From positions 2,876,501 through 2,940,500 of the forward strand of contig NC_014230.1 in the NCBI RefSeq assembly GCF_000196315.1: DNA of 64,000 bases, written 5' to 3'. The notes beneath the pieces were generated by a model. It did no database searches, was not told the origin of the DNA, and was given only the letters and a program-made list of their open reading frames with translations. A program made the position numbers and the translations under genes. Below, piece after piece: positions 9,133 to 17,118 of this stretch (position 1 is the first letter of the stretch; the number at the start of each line of letters is the position of its first letter). The DNA comes from Croceibacter atlanticus HTCC2559. GTDB taxonomy: Bacteria; Bacteroidota; Bacteroidia; Flavobacteriales; Flavobacteriaceae.

Positions 9133-9957
9133 ATGAAGCAATACCATGATTTAATGCGCCATGTATTAAAAGCAGGCGTACAAAAAGGAGATCGTACTGG
9201 TACTGGTACCAAGAGTGTTTTTGGTTATCAAATGAGATTTAATTTGAGTGAAGGTTTCCCTATGGTTACTACTAAGAAACTTCACTTAAAATCTATTATA
9301 TATGAGCTATTATGGTTTTTAAATGGAGATACCAATATTAAGTATCTGCAGGATAACGGCGTACGTATCTGGAATGAGTGGGCAGATGAAAATGGCGATT
9401 TAGGACCAGTGTATGGCCACCAATGGCGTAATTGGAACTCTGAAGAAATAGACCAGATTAAGGATATAATAGATACATTAAAAAATAACCCTAACAGCAG
9501 ACGCATGTTAGTTTCTGCTTGGAATCCTAGTGTGATGCCAAATACTTCTGAAAGTTTTAGTGAAAATGTAGCTAAAGGAAAAGCTGCATTACCACCTTGT
9601 CATGCTTTCTTTCAGTTTTATGTTGCAGAGGGAAAGCTGTCTTGTCAATTATACCAACGTAGTGCAGATATATTTTTGGGTGTGCCTTTTAATATAGCCT
9701 CTTATGCCCTACTTACTATGATGATAGCTCAAGTATGTGGTTATGAAGCTGGAGATTTTATACATACTTTTGGTGATGCCCATATTTATAACAATCATTT
9801 TGAACAAGTTGAGCTGCAACTCTCTAGAGAATGCAGACCATTACCAAAAATGCAAATTAATAAAGACGTAAAAGATATCTTTGGCTTTAAATTTGATGAC
9901 TTTACGTTAATAAACTATAATCCGCATCCGCACATTAAAGGTGCTGTTGCCATTTAA
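9133..9957 (+). CDS. thyA: Thymidylate synthase
   Basis: 274 residues, complete. It converts dUMP to dTMP with methylene-THF. R21 is in the phosphate-binding loop ([13 protein letters not shown]), the catalytic cysteine is C156 in [12 protein letters not shown], and the dUMP-binding stretch [16 protein letters not shown] follows. The dihydrofolate product is recycled by FolA, encoded 5 kb downstream on the same strand. A weak -7-like TACTTTA lies about 30 bp before the ATG. The next gene starts 9 bp downstream. Confidence 0.97.
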   Translation: MKQYHDLMRHVLKAGVQKGDRTGTGTKSVFGYQMRFNLSEGFPMVTTKKLHLKSIIYELLWFLNGDTNIKYLQDNGVRIWNEWADENGDLGPVYGHQWRNWNSEEIDQIKDIIDTLKNNPNSRRMLVSAWNPSVMPNTSESFSENVAKGKAALPPCHAFFQFYVAEGKLSCQLYQRSADIFLGVPFNIASYALLTMMIAQVCGYEAGDFIHTFGDAHIYNNHFEQVELQLSRECRPLPKMQINKDVKDIFGFKFDDFTLINYNPHPHIKGAVAI

Positions 9958-9966
9958 AACTTTACT

Positions 9967-10380
9967 ATGAAAAACCTACTATTACTAGTTGTATTTTTAA
10001 TTAGCGGCATGAGCTTTGCCCAAGATGGTGTTAGTGTATCTGGAAATACAGTTTCTATGAGAGAAATCCCACCAACTTGGCCAGGTTGTACTGGAAGCGA
10101 GTTAAAAAAGAAAAATTGCTTTAATCAAAAGCTAGCACAACACATTGGTAAAAACTTTAAATTTCCAAAAGAATATAAAGCAGAGGATAAAGGCACTAAA
10201 GTAATTGTAACTTTTATAATTAATGAAGAAGGGAAACCTGAAATTAAAGAAGTTACTGGCGGAAAACCTTATTTACAAGAAGAAGCAAAGCGTAATATAT
10301 TGCAAATTCCTGAAATGAAACCTGGAATGTTAGGCGGAAAACCAAGAGCTATTCAATACAAAGTTCCTTTTAATTTTTAG
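9967..10380 (+). CDS. Secreted TonB C-terminal-domain protein
   Basis: 137 residues. Signal peptide 1-19 (ending MSFAQ), then a TonB_C-like domain (about 50-137: KVIVTFIINEEGKPEIKEV, then a repeated-strand end IQYKVPFNF). It has no uncleaved TM anchor and no proline-rich linker, so it is not a standard TonB. Small periplasmic proteins of this kind are frequent in Bacteroidota and their partners are rarely known. Co-transcription with thyA is likely; the hairpin at 10421-10453 ends the unit. Confidence 0.75.
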   Translation: MKNLLLLVVFLISGMSFAQDGVSVSGNTVSMREIPPTWPGCTGSELKKKNCFNQKLAQHIGKNFKFPKEYKAEDKGTKVIVTFIINEEGKPEIKEVTGGKPYLQEEAKRNILQIPEMKPGMLGGKPRAIQYKVPFNF

Positions 10381-10413
10381 TTTTTGTTTAAAACTGTCTT
10401 GAAAAATATTTAG

Positions 10414-10421
10414 TAAATTTG
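10414..10421 (+). promoter_or_regulatory. Candidate -7 element before the egtB leader
   Basis: TAAATTTG is an exact TAnnTTTG match, but the nearest upstream TTG boxes have spacers of 12 and 27 bp, outside the usual range. If used, transcription would start inside or at the hairpin that precedes egtB. Confidence 0.35.
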
Positions 10422-10453
10422 AGTGTAAGCCTAAAGCTTGCACTCTTTTTTTT
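10421..10453 (+). terminator. Hairpin plus T8 ending exactly at the egtB start codon
   Basis: GAGTGTAAGC and GCTTGCACTC form a 10-bp stem (one G-U) with a 5-nt loop, followed by eight T. The last T at 10453 is adjacent to the ATG at 10454. It looks like the terminator of the thyA unit, but its position also makes it a possible attenuator of egtB. Confidence 0.7.
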
Positions 10454-11614
10454 ATGATAGCTACAAATACAATCCTAGATTTCTTCCTAGAAACTAGACA
10501 TACAACAGAAACCATTTGCAAGCCACTTGAAATTGAAGATTATGTGGTGCAACCCATTGTAGATGTATCTCCACCAAAGTGGCATCTAGGTCATAGCACG
10601 TGGTTTTTTGAAGAGTTTATTTTAAAATCTTTTAAAGATAACTACGAATGCTTTAACGATAGTTATGGTTTTGTTTTTAATAGCTATTACGAAAGTTTTG
10701 GTAAACGTGTTGTAAGAACAAATCGAGGTAACCTCTCAAGGCCAACTGTAAATGATATTTATAAATACAGACATTATATCACCAAACAAATGGAGCTTCT
10801 ATTACAAGACAATGACTCCGAAGAATTAATTGAACTTGTTGAAATTGGTATACATCACGAAAAGCAACATCAGGAATTATTAATTACAGATATAAAATAC
10901 ATTTTAGGTAATAACCCCTTATTGCCTAAATACAATGATACATTTACAGAGCATACAGCAGAAAATCACAATAGAGAATGGCTTTCTGTAAATGAAGGGT
11001 TATATGACATAGGTCACAACTCTAAAGATTTTTGCTATGATAATGAATTGGGCAGACACCAAGTATTTATTAACGCCTTTCAGATTTCCAATACATTAGT
11101 TACCAATGGTGAGTTTATGGAGTTTATGGAAGCAGATGGTTATAAAAATGCATTATTATGGCACGCAGAAGCTTGGGATTGGCTTAGCACAGAAAATATT
11201 TCAGCACCACAATATTGGCATTTTGATAATAATATTTGGCAACATTATACTCTACAAGGCTTAAAGGAGATAGATCCTAATGCACCACTTACACATATTT
11301 CTTATTATGAGGCATTCGCGTTTGCTCAATTTAAAGGCTTAAGACTACCAACAGAGTTTGAGTGGGAAGTCTCTCAACATTTATTTAATTGGGGACAGCG
11401 TTGGGAATGGACAGAAAGTGCTTATTTACCATACCCAAACTATAAAAAAGCAGATGGTGCTTTAGGCGAGTATAATGGTAAATTTATGGTTAGCCAAAAG
11501 GTGTTAAGAGGTGGTTCTGTTGCTACTTCATCTAAACATACACGACCAACATACCGTAATTTTTTTCATCCAAATTTAAGATGGCAGTATACAGGATTAA
11601 GGTTAGCTAAATAA
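10454..11614 (+). CDS. egtB: Ergothioneine biosynthesis protein EgtB (sulfoxide synthase family)
   Basis: 386 residues. An N-terminal DinB-like four-helix domain (about 5-150) holds the iron-binding histidines, probably H47 (KWHLGHSTWFF), H135 and H139 (HHEKQHQELL). The C-terminal FGE-sulfatase/C-type lectin fold (about 175-385) has LRLPTEFEWEV and VLRGGSV. The family joins trimethylhistidine to a thiol donor using O2 and non-heme iron. Adjacency to egtD supports the call. It is at the short end for EgtB. OvoA-like 5-histidylcysteine sulfoxide synthase is an alternative that cannot be excluded from motifs. No SD is possible, because a terminator-like T tract abuts the ATG. Confidence 0.88.
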   Translation: MIATNTILDFFLETRHTTETICKPLEIEDYVVQPIVDVSPPKWHLGHSTWFFEEFILKSFKDNYECFNDSYGFVFNSYYESFGKRVVRTNRGNLSRPTVNDIYKYRHYITKQMELLLQDNDSEELIELVEIGIHHEKQHQELLITDIKYILGNNPLLPKYNDTFTEHTAENHNREWLSVNEGLYDIGHNSKDFCYDNELGRHQVFINAFQISNTLVTNGEFMEFMEADGYKNALLWHAEAWDWLSTENISAPQYWHFDNNIWQHYTLQGLKEIDPNAPLTHISYYEAFAFAQFKGLRLPTEFEWEVSQHLFNWGQRWEWTESAYLPYPNYKKADGALGEYNGKFMVSQKVLRGGSVATSSKHTRPTYRNFFHPNLRWQYTGLRLAK

Positions 11615-11654
11615 ACACGACTACTCTTTCTTTTTACAGACCACAACATAACAT

Positions 11655-12623
11655 ATGACAAACTCTAATACAAAAACCTTCAACTCTACATTTGAGAAAG
11701 AAGTTAATGAAGGTTTAGTTGCGTTTCCTAAGTACCTATCTTCTAAATGGTTTTATGACAAAAAAGGAGATAAACTTTTTCAAGATATCATGGCAATGCC
11801 AGAATATTATCTCACAGATTGTGAGTATAATATTTTAGACACTCACACTGCTGCTATTGCCAATCAATTTAATAGCCCAGAAGGATTTGATTTAATTGAA
11901 CTTGGTGCAGGAGATGGCAAGAAAACTAAATTGCTTTTAAAATATTTATCAGACCAAAATGTAAATTTTGATTATCTGCCAATTGATATAAGCCAAAATG
12001 CTTTAGATCAACTTGAAGAAAGCTTAACAAAGGAATTTCCAAAGGTTTCAGTAAAAACTCAACAAGGTACTTACTTTGAAGTTTTAGAAAAGATTTCAGA
12101 ATACAATAAAAGAAAAAAAATTATCCTTTTTCTAGGCTCCAACATTGGTAATTTACTTCATGAACAAGCTATCAACTTTTTAACGAAAGTAAAAGATGTT
12201 ATGAGTGGTGACGATATGCTTTTTATGGGCTTTGATCAAAAAAAACATCCTCAAACAATTTTAGATGCCTATAATGACAAAGCTGGAATTACAGAGGCAT
12301 TTAATAAAAACATACTTCATAGAATTAATAATGAACTAGAAGCTAATTTTAATGTGGACAACTTCTTACATTGGGAAGTATATGATCCTGAAAGCGGATC
12401 TGCAAAAAGTTACCTGGTAAGCAAGGAAGCCCAAACTGTTTATATAAAAGCTTTAGATCTTACTGTAAATTTTAATGCTTGGGAAAGTATACATACAGAA
12501 ATATCTCAGAAGTATACAGATGCTGTTGTAGAGTGGTTAGCTGAAGAATCTGGACTTAAAGTTGTCACTAACTTTACAGATGAAAACAAGTATTATAAAA
12601 ACTATATTTTTAACGCCAACTAA
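11655..12623 (+). CDS. egtD: L-histidine N-alpha-methyltransferase
   Basis: 322 residues, normal for EgtD (DUF2260 methyltransferase family). The substrate-recognition N-terminus has YLSSKWFYDKKGDKLFQDI and MPEYYLTDCEYNIL. The SAM-binding motif is LIELGAGDGKKT (about 80-91), and later FLGSNIGNL is also diagnostic. It trimethylates histidine to hercynine, the substrate of EgtB, encoded 40 bp upstream. No EgtA or EgtC is present, as expected in the shorter non-actinobacterial pathways. Confidence 0.93.
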   Translation: MTNSNTKTFNSTFEKEVNEGLVAFPKYLSSKWFYDKKGDKLFQDIMAMPEYYLTDCEYNILDTHTAAIANQFNSPEGFDLIELGAGDGKKTKLLLKYLSDQNVNFDYLPIDISQNALDQLEESLTKEFPKVSVKTQQGTYFEVLEKISEYNKRKKIILFLGSNIGNLLHEQAINFLTKVKDVMSGDDMLFMGFDQKKHPQTILDAYNDKAGITEAFNKNILHRINNELEANFNVDNFLHWEVYDPESGSAKSYLVSKEAQTVYIKALDLTVNFNAWESIHTEISQKYTDAVVEWLAEESGLKVVTNFTDENKYYKNYIFNAN

Positions 12624-12633
12624 ATCTTAGTAT

Positions 12634-13143
12634 ATGTCTTCAATAGCTACAGAACGTCTTGTATTAAAGCCTACAACTGTTGAAGATGCAGCATTTATTT
12701 TAGAACTCTTAAATTCTCCTAAATGGTTAAAATTTATTGGAGACAGAAATGTAAAGTCTATTGCAGAAGCAGAAGCATACATAAAAGAACGAATGCTACC
12801 ACAATTTGAGCGGTTAGGATTTACTAACAATGTAGTTATACGAAAAGCCGATGGTAAGAAAATTGGTGCTTGTGGTCTTTATGATCGTGATGGTTTAGAA
12901 GGTATAGATATTGGATTTGCTTTTTTACCGGGTTTTGAAGGGCAAGGTTATGGTTACGAAAGTGCTAGTGCGTTATTACAAACAGCATTTAAGGACTATA
13001 AATTAAACCGAGTTATTGCTATAACCTCCAAGCATAATATGCCATCTCAAAATTTATTAATAAAACTAGGTCTAAATTTTGAGAGTATGATTACCTTACC
13101 ATATGAAAATGAAGAGCTTATGCTTTTCTCTATTGAAAACTAA
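12634..13143 (+). CDS. GNAT-family N-acetyltransferase
   Basis: 169 residues. An RimJ/RimL-type GNAT fold starts at TERLVLKPTTVEDAAFI and contains the acetyl-CoA loop GFEGQGYGYESASALL and the late NMPSQNLLIKLGL helix. The acceptor is not predictable. It starts 10 bp after egtD and precedes the DUF427 gene, so it probably belongs to the egtBD transcript, though a role in ergothioneine metabolism is not established. Confidence 0.85.
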   Translation: MSSIATERLVLKPTTVEDAAFILELLNSPKWLKFIGDRNVKSIAEAEAYIKERMLPQFERLGFTNNVVIRKADGKKIGACGLYDRDGLEGIDIGFAFLPGFEGQGYGYESASALLQTAFKDYKLNRVIAITSKHNMPSQNLLIKLGLNFESMITLPYENEELMLFSIEN

Positions 13144-13159
13144 TCCCAACATTTAGATT

Positions 13160-13441
13160 ATGAAAGCTATTTGGAATAACACAGTAATTGCTGAAAGTAA
13201 CTCTACAATTATTATAGAGAATAACCATTATTTTCCTCCAAGCTCAGTAAATAGTGCTTTCTTAAAACCATCAGAAACTACAACAGTATGTCCTTGGAAA
13301 GGAGAAGCATCTTATTACACTATTAAAGTAAATGAGGACATCAATAAAAATGCTGCCTGGTATTATCCTAACCCAAAAGAAAAAGCTTCAGATATTAAAG
13401 ATTATGTAGCCTTTTGGAAAGGTGTAAGTATTACAGAGTAG
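13160..13441 (+). CDS. DUF427 domain protein
   Basis: 93 residues, the usual size. Typical family motifs are MKAIWNNTVIAES, YFPPSSV, TTVCPWKGEASYY and AAWYYPNPK. It is a small beta-rich cytosolic protein with no established function and is the last gene of the egtB-egtD-GNAT cluster. Its 3' end overlaps the convergent aminotransferase by 11 bp. Confidence 0.85.
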   Translation: MKAIWNNTVIAESNSTIIIENNHYFPPSSVNSAFLKPSETTTVCPWKGEASYYTIKVNEDINKNAAWYYPNPKEKASDIKDYVAFWKGVSITE

Positions 13442-14516
13442 CTGTTATAACACTCATTAATTTTTCTAAATCTTCTTCAGTATTAAAGTAATTAAAACTA
13501 ACACGTATACCATTACCTCTTTGTGAACATAGTATCTCATTTTTGATTAGCGTATTGTATAGTTTATCATCACCTTTAATATTAAAGATTGAAGAATGCG
13601 CATTTCGTTTTAACACAGCTTCATCTAATAAATGATGCTTTTCAAATTGATGTTTAGCAGATGTAGACAAAACTTTTATTGAACGTTCTATATTCTCTAC
13701 ACCAATTTGATTACTAACAGTTAATGCAACTTTTAAGCTTCCAAAGTTTAAGGTATCTTGATGACCAGGTTCAAACCTTCCTAAAAAACTATTATCCTGT
13801 TGTTTGTATTTACCAAAGCTAGAGTTAAAACCAATAGTTTTAGGAAAGACCTTATTAGGCACCTCATCTTTAAATAATAAAAATCCGTTACCATAACCCG
13901 CATTAAGCCATTTGTATGCACTGGCGCCCAAAACATCAATTCCAGAATCTTTAAAATTAAAAGACTCAGTACCGCAGTATTGAGTACCATCTGCTACAAA
14001 TAAAGTTTCAGGATATTGCGCTTTTAAAGTATTTATAACTTGTAAGTCTATTTTTATACCAGAAATATATTGCACAATACTAAATGCAAACACGTCTGGT
14101 TGTTGGCGCTTAAATTCGGCTATTAAATCTTGTTCTAAATTTGCTGAAATAGAAATATAGTTTCTTTTGAAATCTCTAGTTTCAATAGGCCAATTTATTG
14201 AAGGATAATCACCTTTTAAAAGCAAAAACAAACTCTTGTTTGGCAACCCTTCTAAAAAGGTATTAAAACCTAGAGAGAAATTTTGAACCAAAGCTATTTG
14301 ATTGGGCTCACAAGTAAAAAAACTACCAACTGCTTCTCTTGTTTGTGAGAGCATTTCACTTTGATAGTCTTTAAATTTACTACCATATTTAAAGAACTGC
14401 TCATCATGATCTTTTCTAAAATCTAAGACAGATTTAGAGAGTAACCCAGATGCTGCTGTATTTAAGTAAGTAGTGGTCTTTAGTATGGGAAATTCAGCTT
14501 CTATCCTATTTTTCAT
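13431..14516 (-). CDS. Class V aminotransferase-fold PLP enzyme
   Basis: 361 residues. A cysteine-desulfurase/isopenicillin-epimerase-like fold starts with FPILKTTTYLNTAASGLLS. The PLP aspartate lies in LFVADGTQYCG and the Schiff-base lysine in GASAYKWLNAGYGNGF. The family includes desulfurases, kynureninases and the ergothioneine C-S lyase EgtE. It faces the egtB-egtD cluster tail to tail (11-bp overlap). That makes an EgtE-like role possible but unproven, because it is not co-transcribed. Confidence 0.8.
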   Translation of the reverse strand: MKNRIEAEFPILKTTTYLNTAASGLLSKSVLDFRKDHDEQFFKYGSKFKDYQSEMLSQTREAVGSFFTCEPNQIALVQNFSLGFNTFLEGLPNKSLFLLLKGDYPSINWPIETRDFKRNYISISANLEQDLIAEFKRQQPDVFAFSIVQYISGIKIDLQVINTLKAQYPETLFVADGTQYCGTESFNFKDSGIDVLGASAYKWLNAGYGNGFLLFKDEVPNKVFPKTIGFNSSFGKYKQQDNSFLGRFEPGHQDTLNFGSLKVALTVSNQIGVENIERSIKVLSTSAKHQFEKHHLLDEAVLKRNAHSSIFNIKGDDKLYNTLIKNEILCSQRGNGIRVSFNYFNTEEDLEKLMSVITATL

Positions 14517-14537
14517 TATATCTAAGGTAAAAATTGG

Positions 14538-14545
14538 TACATTTG
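14538..14545 (+). promoter_or_regulatory. Candidate -7 element for the 2TM-folA unit
   Basis: TACATTTG is an exact TAnnTTTG match 26 bp before the ATG at 14572. I see no TTG at the proper distance upstream. Confidence 0.45.
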
Positions 14546-14571
14546 AGTAGTGTTATAAAAGTACTCATAAT

Positions 14572-15012
14572 ATGTTTTCTAAAAATACCAAATCTAAAGA
14601 CTTAGACAGAGATCAACGCGAGCTTTTTGAACATGCTCAAGATCGCATAAAACAGAAAAAAAGACTTACACAACACTTTGTTATTTTCTTAGCAGGCTCT
14701 ATTTTACTTATAGTTATTAATGTGGTATTGGGCTATGGAAAAGATGTAAAGCTTTTTGGAGCAGATTGGTTTGTATGGGCTATTTTACTCTGGACATTCT
14801 TCTTCTTGGTTCACGCACTAAACGTTGTAATTACCAACAAGTTTATGGGTAAAGATTGGGAGCAAAAACAAATGGATAAATTAGTAGAAAAGCAAAAGAA
14901 AAAGATTGAAGAAATGCGCCAAAAGGTTGCTGTAGATATGCCTGTTCCAGAAAAAAAAAGCAATCTTCAAAACCAGAGGCCTACAGATCCCAACCTACCA
15001 CTAAACTCATAA
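14572..15012 (+). CDS. 2TM domain membrane protein
   Basis: 146 residues. A charged N-terminal helix (about 10-37) precedes two TM segments (about 39-56 and 68-90), with the pattern HFVIFLAGSILLIVINVVLGY then WFVWAILLWTFFFLVHAL. A charged coiled region and a polar tail with PVPEKK follow. This is the 2TM family, common in Bacteroidota and of unknown function; in some organisms the domain sits next to LytTR regulators, which is not the case here. folA starts 8 bp downstream. Confidence 0.8.
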   Translation: MFSKNTKSKDLDRDQRELFEHAQDRIKQKKRLTQHFVIFLAGSILLIVINVVLGYGKDVKLFGADWFVWAILLWTFFFLVHALNVVITNKFMGKDWEQKQMDKLVEKQKKKIEEMRQKVAVDMPVPEKKSNLQNQRPTDPNLPLNS

Positions 15013-15020
15013 CGAATCCT

Positions 15021-15512
15021 ATGCTTACCATGATTGCTGCTGCAGCAGAAAATAATGCCTTAGGTAAAGACGGCGACTTAGTTTGGCACTTGCCAGACGA
15101 CTTTAAAAGATTTAAAAAACTTACAACTGGCCATCACATTATTATGGGCAGGAAAACCTTTGAGTCTTTTCCTAAACCTTTACCAAACCGAACTCATATT
15201 GTAATTACTAGAAACAGAGATTACACTAAAGAAGGCTGTATTGTTGTTCATAATTTAGAAGATGCCTTAAAAATTGCCGAAGAAGACACACAGCCATTTA
15301 TTATTGGTGGCGGAGAAATTTATAAACTTGCTCTAAATGCTTCTGAAAAAATTGAACTTACAAGAGTTCATGATACGTTTGAAGCAGATGCCTTTTTTCC
15401 AGAAATAGATCTTTCTAAATGGGAGCTCATGAACGAAGAGTTTCACGAAATAGATGAACGCCACAGCGTTTCATTTACATACCTTACTTATGTTAAGAAA
15501 ACAGCTTCTTAA
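15021..15512 (+). CDS. folA: Dihydrofolate reductase
   Basis: 163 residues. It reduces DHF to THF with NADPH. MLTMIAAAAENNALGKDGDLVWHLPDDFKRFK is the N-terminal substrate region, with the acidic active-site D27 in HLPDDF. IMGRKTFESFPKPLPNRTHIVITR and FIIGGGEIYKLAL bind NADPH. It completes the thymidylate cycle with ThyA and shares a likely transcript with the 2TM gene. Confidence 0.96.
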   Translation: MLTMIAAAAENNALGKDGDLVWHLPDDFKRFKKLTTGHHIIMGRKTFESFPKPLPNRTHIVITRNRDYTKEGCIVVHNLEDALKIAEEDTQPFIIGGGEIYKLALNASEKIELTRVHDTFEADAFFPEIDLSKWELMNEEFHEIDERHSVSFTYLTYVKKTAS

Positions 15513-15602
15513 CAATCCTTAACACTCATTAGAAATCATTTAGCAGGTTAAATACTACACAAGTTAGTCATCCTAAGTATCTTTAGTTAAAAAGATACTA
15601 TT

Positions 15603-16067
15603 ATGAGCAATACACAAGAGTTTGACAAAGACACCAAAGCTAAATTTAAAAATCTAGTCACGGAGATAACAGTAGCCATGATGGCTACAAAACTAGGAGA
15701 AACACCGCTTCATATTGTTCCTATGATGACTAAAAAGGTAGACGACTTAGGTAATATCTGGTTTTTAAGTGGTGGTCATAGTGATCATAATGGGCATATT
15801 GTAAATAACCCAAAAACACAGTTGGTATATAGTGATCCAAAGCAAATGGAATTTATAAGCGTCTATGGTAATGCTTTTATCTCTACAGATCAATCTATTT
15901 TAGAAGACTTATATAGCAAAGACGATGATCGCTGGTTTGATGGTGTTACAGATCCAAACCTTACCGCAATAAAATTTACACCTAAAGAAGCAGAGTTTTG
16001 GGATTCAACACAGAATAAATATATAAATCTATTTAAAGTAAGAGCAACATCTTCTGCAGAGTCATAA
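15603..16067 (+). CDS. Pyridoxamine 5'-phosphate oxidase-fold (general stress protein 26-like)
   Basis: 154 residues. A split-barrel flavin-binding fold of the general stress protein 26 type: KLGETPLHIVPMMTKKVDDLG, IWFLSGGHSDHNGHI, and a C-terminal KFTPKEAEFWDS. Probable ligands are FMN or F420-like cofactors. There are no substrate-specific residues I can name, and it should not be called PdxH. It stands alone between folA and fabD. Confidence 0.85.
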   Translation: MSNTQEFDKDTKAKFKNLVTEITVAMMATKLGETPLHIVPMMTKKVDDLGNIWFLSGGHSDHNGHIVNNPKTQLVYSDPKQMEFISVYGNAFISTDQSILEDLYSKDDDRWFDGVTDPNLTAIKFTPKEAEFWDSTQNKYINLFKVRATSSAES

Positions 16068-16086
16068 ATACCACAAATTAATTAAG

Positions 16087-16136
16087 AGGGTTTTTAGGCA
16101 CACGCATAACGGTTCTTTTTTAAACCCTGTTTTTTA
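16087..16136 (+). terminator. Weak terminator-like structure before fabD
   Basis: AGGGTTT and AAACCCT form a 7-bp stem with a long loop, followed by GTTTTTTATT. The stem is short, so this is tentative. Confidence 0.35.
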
Positions 16137-16166
16137 TTGCTATTTTTGAACTTTAAAAACCAACCT

Positions 16167-17048
16167 ATGCACGCATTTATATTTCCTGGACAAGGTGCCC
16201 AATTCTCTGGAATGGGATTAGATTTATACGAAAGCTCTAACGAAGCTCAAGACTATTTTAACAAAGCAAACTCAATATTAGGATTTAACATCTGTGATAT
16301 TATGTTTGAAGGTTCTGCAGAAGATCTAAAACAAACTAAAGTTACACAACCAGCTATTTTCTTACACTCTACTATTTTAAGTAAAGTTATGGGTGATAAA
16401 TTTAAGCCAGATATGGTTGCAGGTCACTCATTAGGTGAGTTTTCTGCTTTAGTAGCCAATAAAACTTTAGAGTTTGAAGATGCTCTTAAATTAGTATCTC
16501 AACGCGCTCAAGCTATGCAAAAAGCATGTGAAGCTCAACCAAGTACTATGGCTGCCGTTTTAGGATTAGACGATCATGTGGTTGAGGCTATCTGTGCAGA
16601 TGTTGATGGTACTGTAGTAGCAGCAAATTATAATTGTCCAGGACAATTGGTAATCTCAGGTGAAATTGACGCTATCCACACAGCTTGTGAACGCTTAAAA
16701 GAAGAAGGTGCAAGACGTGCATTGGTATTACCTGTTGGTGGTGCTTTTCACTCACCACTTATGGAACCAGCAAGAGAAGAGTTAGAAGCAGCAATAAAAG
16801 CAACTACATTTAATACACCTATTTGTCCTGTTTATCAAAATGTGACAACATTTGGTGTAACTAACCCAGAAGAAATACAAAAAAACTTAATCTTTCAACT
16901 AACAGCTCCTGTAAAATGGACACAAAGTATGCAACAGATGATTAAAGATGGTGCTACTAAGTTTACAGAAGTTGGACCAGGCAAAGTCTTACAAGGCTTA
17001 CTTGGTAAGATTGACAGAACTGTTGAAAAAGAAAGCGGTACTATTTAG
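16167..17048 (+). CDS. fabD: Malonyl-CoA:ACP transacylase
   Basis: 293 residues from the ATG at 16167. An upstream in-frame TTG at 16137 would add ten residues (MLFLNFKNQP) that no FabD needs. The chain begins MHAFIFPGQGAQFSGMG, the nucleophile is S88 in GHSLGEFSALV, and the catalytic histidine lies in GGAFHSPLM. It loads malonyl groups on ACP for fatty-acid synthesis. Other fab genes are not adjacent. Confidence 0.95.
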   Translation: MHAFIFPGQGAQFSGMGLDLYESSNEAQDYFNKANSILGFNICDIMFEGSAEDLKQTKVTQPAIFLHSTILSKVMGDKFKPDMVAGHSLGEFSALVANKTLEFEDALKLVSQRAQAMQKACEAQPSTMAAVLGLDDHVVEAICADVDGTVVAANYNCPGQLVISGEIDAIHTACERLKEEGARRALVLPVGGAFHSPLMEPAREELEAAIKATTFNTPICPVYQNVTTFGVTNPEEIQKNLIFQLTAPVKWTQSMQQMIKDGATKFTEVGPGKVLQGLLGKIDRTVEKESGTI

Positions 17049-17070
17049 TAATTGCTTAAACCTATATTAA

Positions 17071-17097
17071 AAGCGTCTTATTAAGACGCTTTTTTTT
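17071..17097 (+). terminator. Terminator after fabD
   Basis: AGCGTCTTA and TAAGACGCT form a tight 9-bp hairpin followed by an uninterrupted run of T. It lies between fabD and the convergent T9SS gene. Confidence 0.85.
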
Positions 17098-17118
17098 ATT
17101 CATATATAAATACTAAAA

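Noticed and set aside
14543-14566. GAGTA and TACTC half-sites before the 2TM gene as a further regulator site
   Set aside because: The half-sites are in inverted order and 14 bp apart, unlike TACTC-N4-GAGTA, so chance is a better explanation.
16137-16166. Upstream TTG start for fabD
   Set aside because: It adds ten residues before the conserved MHAFIFPGQG; the ATG at 16167 gives the family-typical N-terminus.
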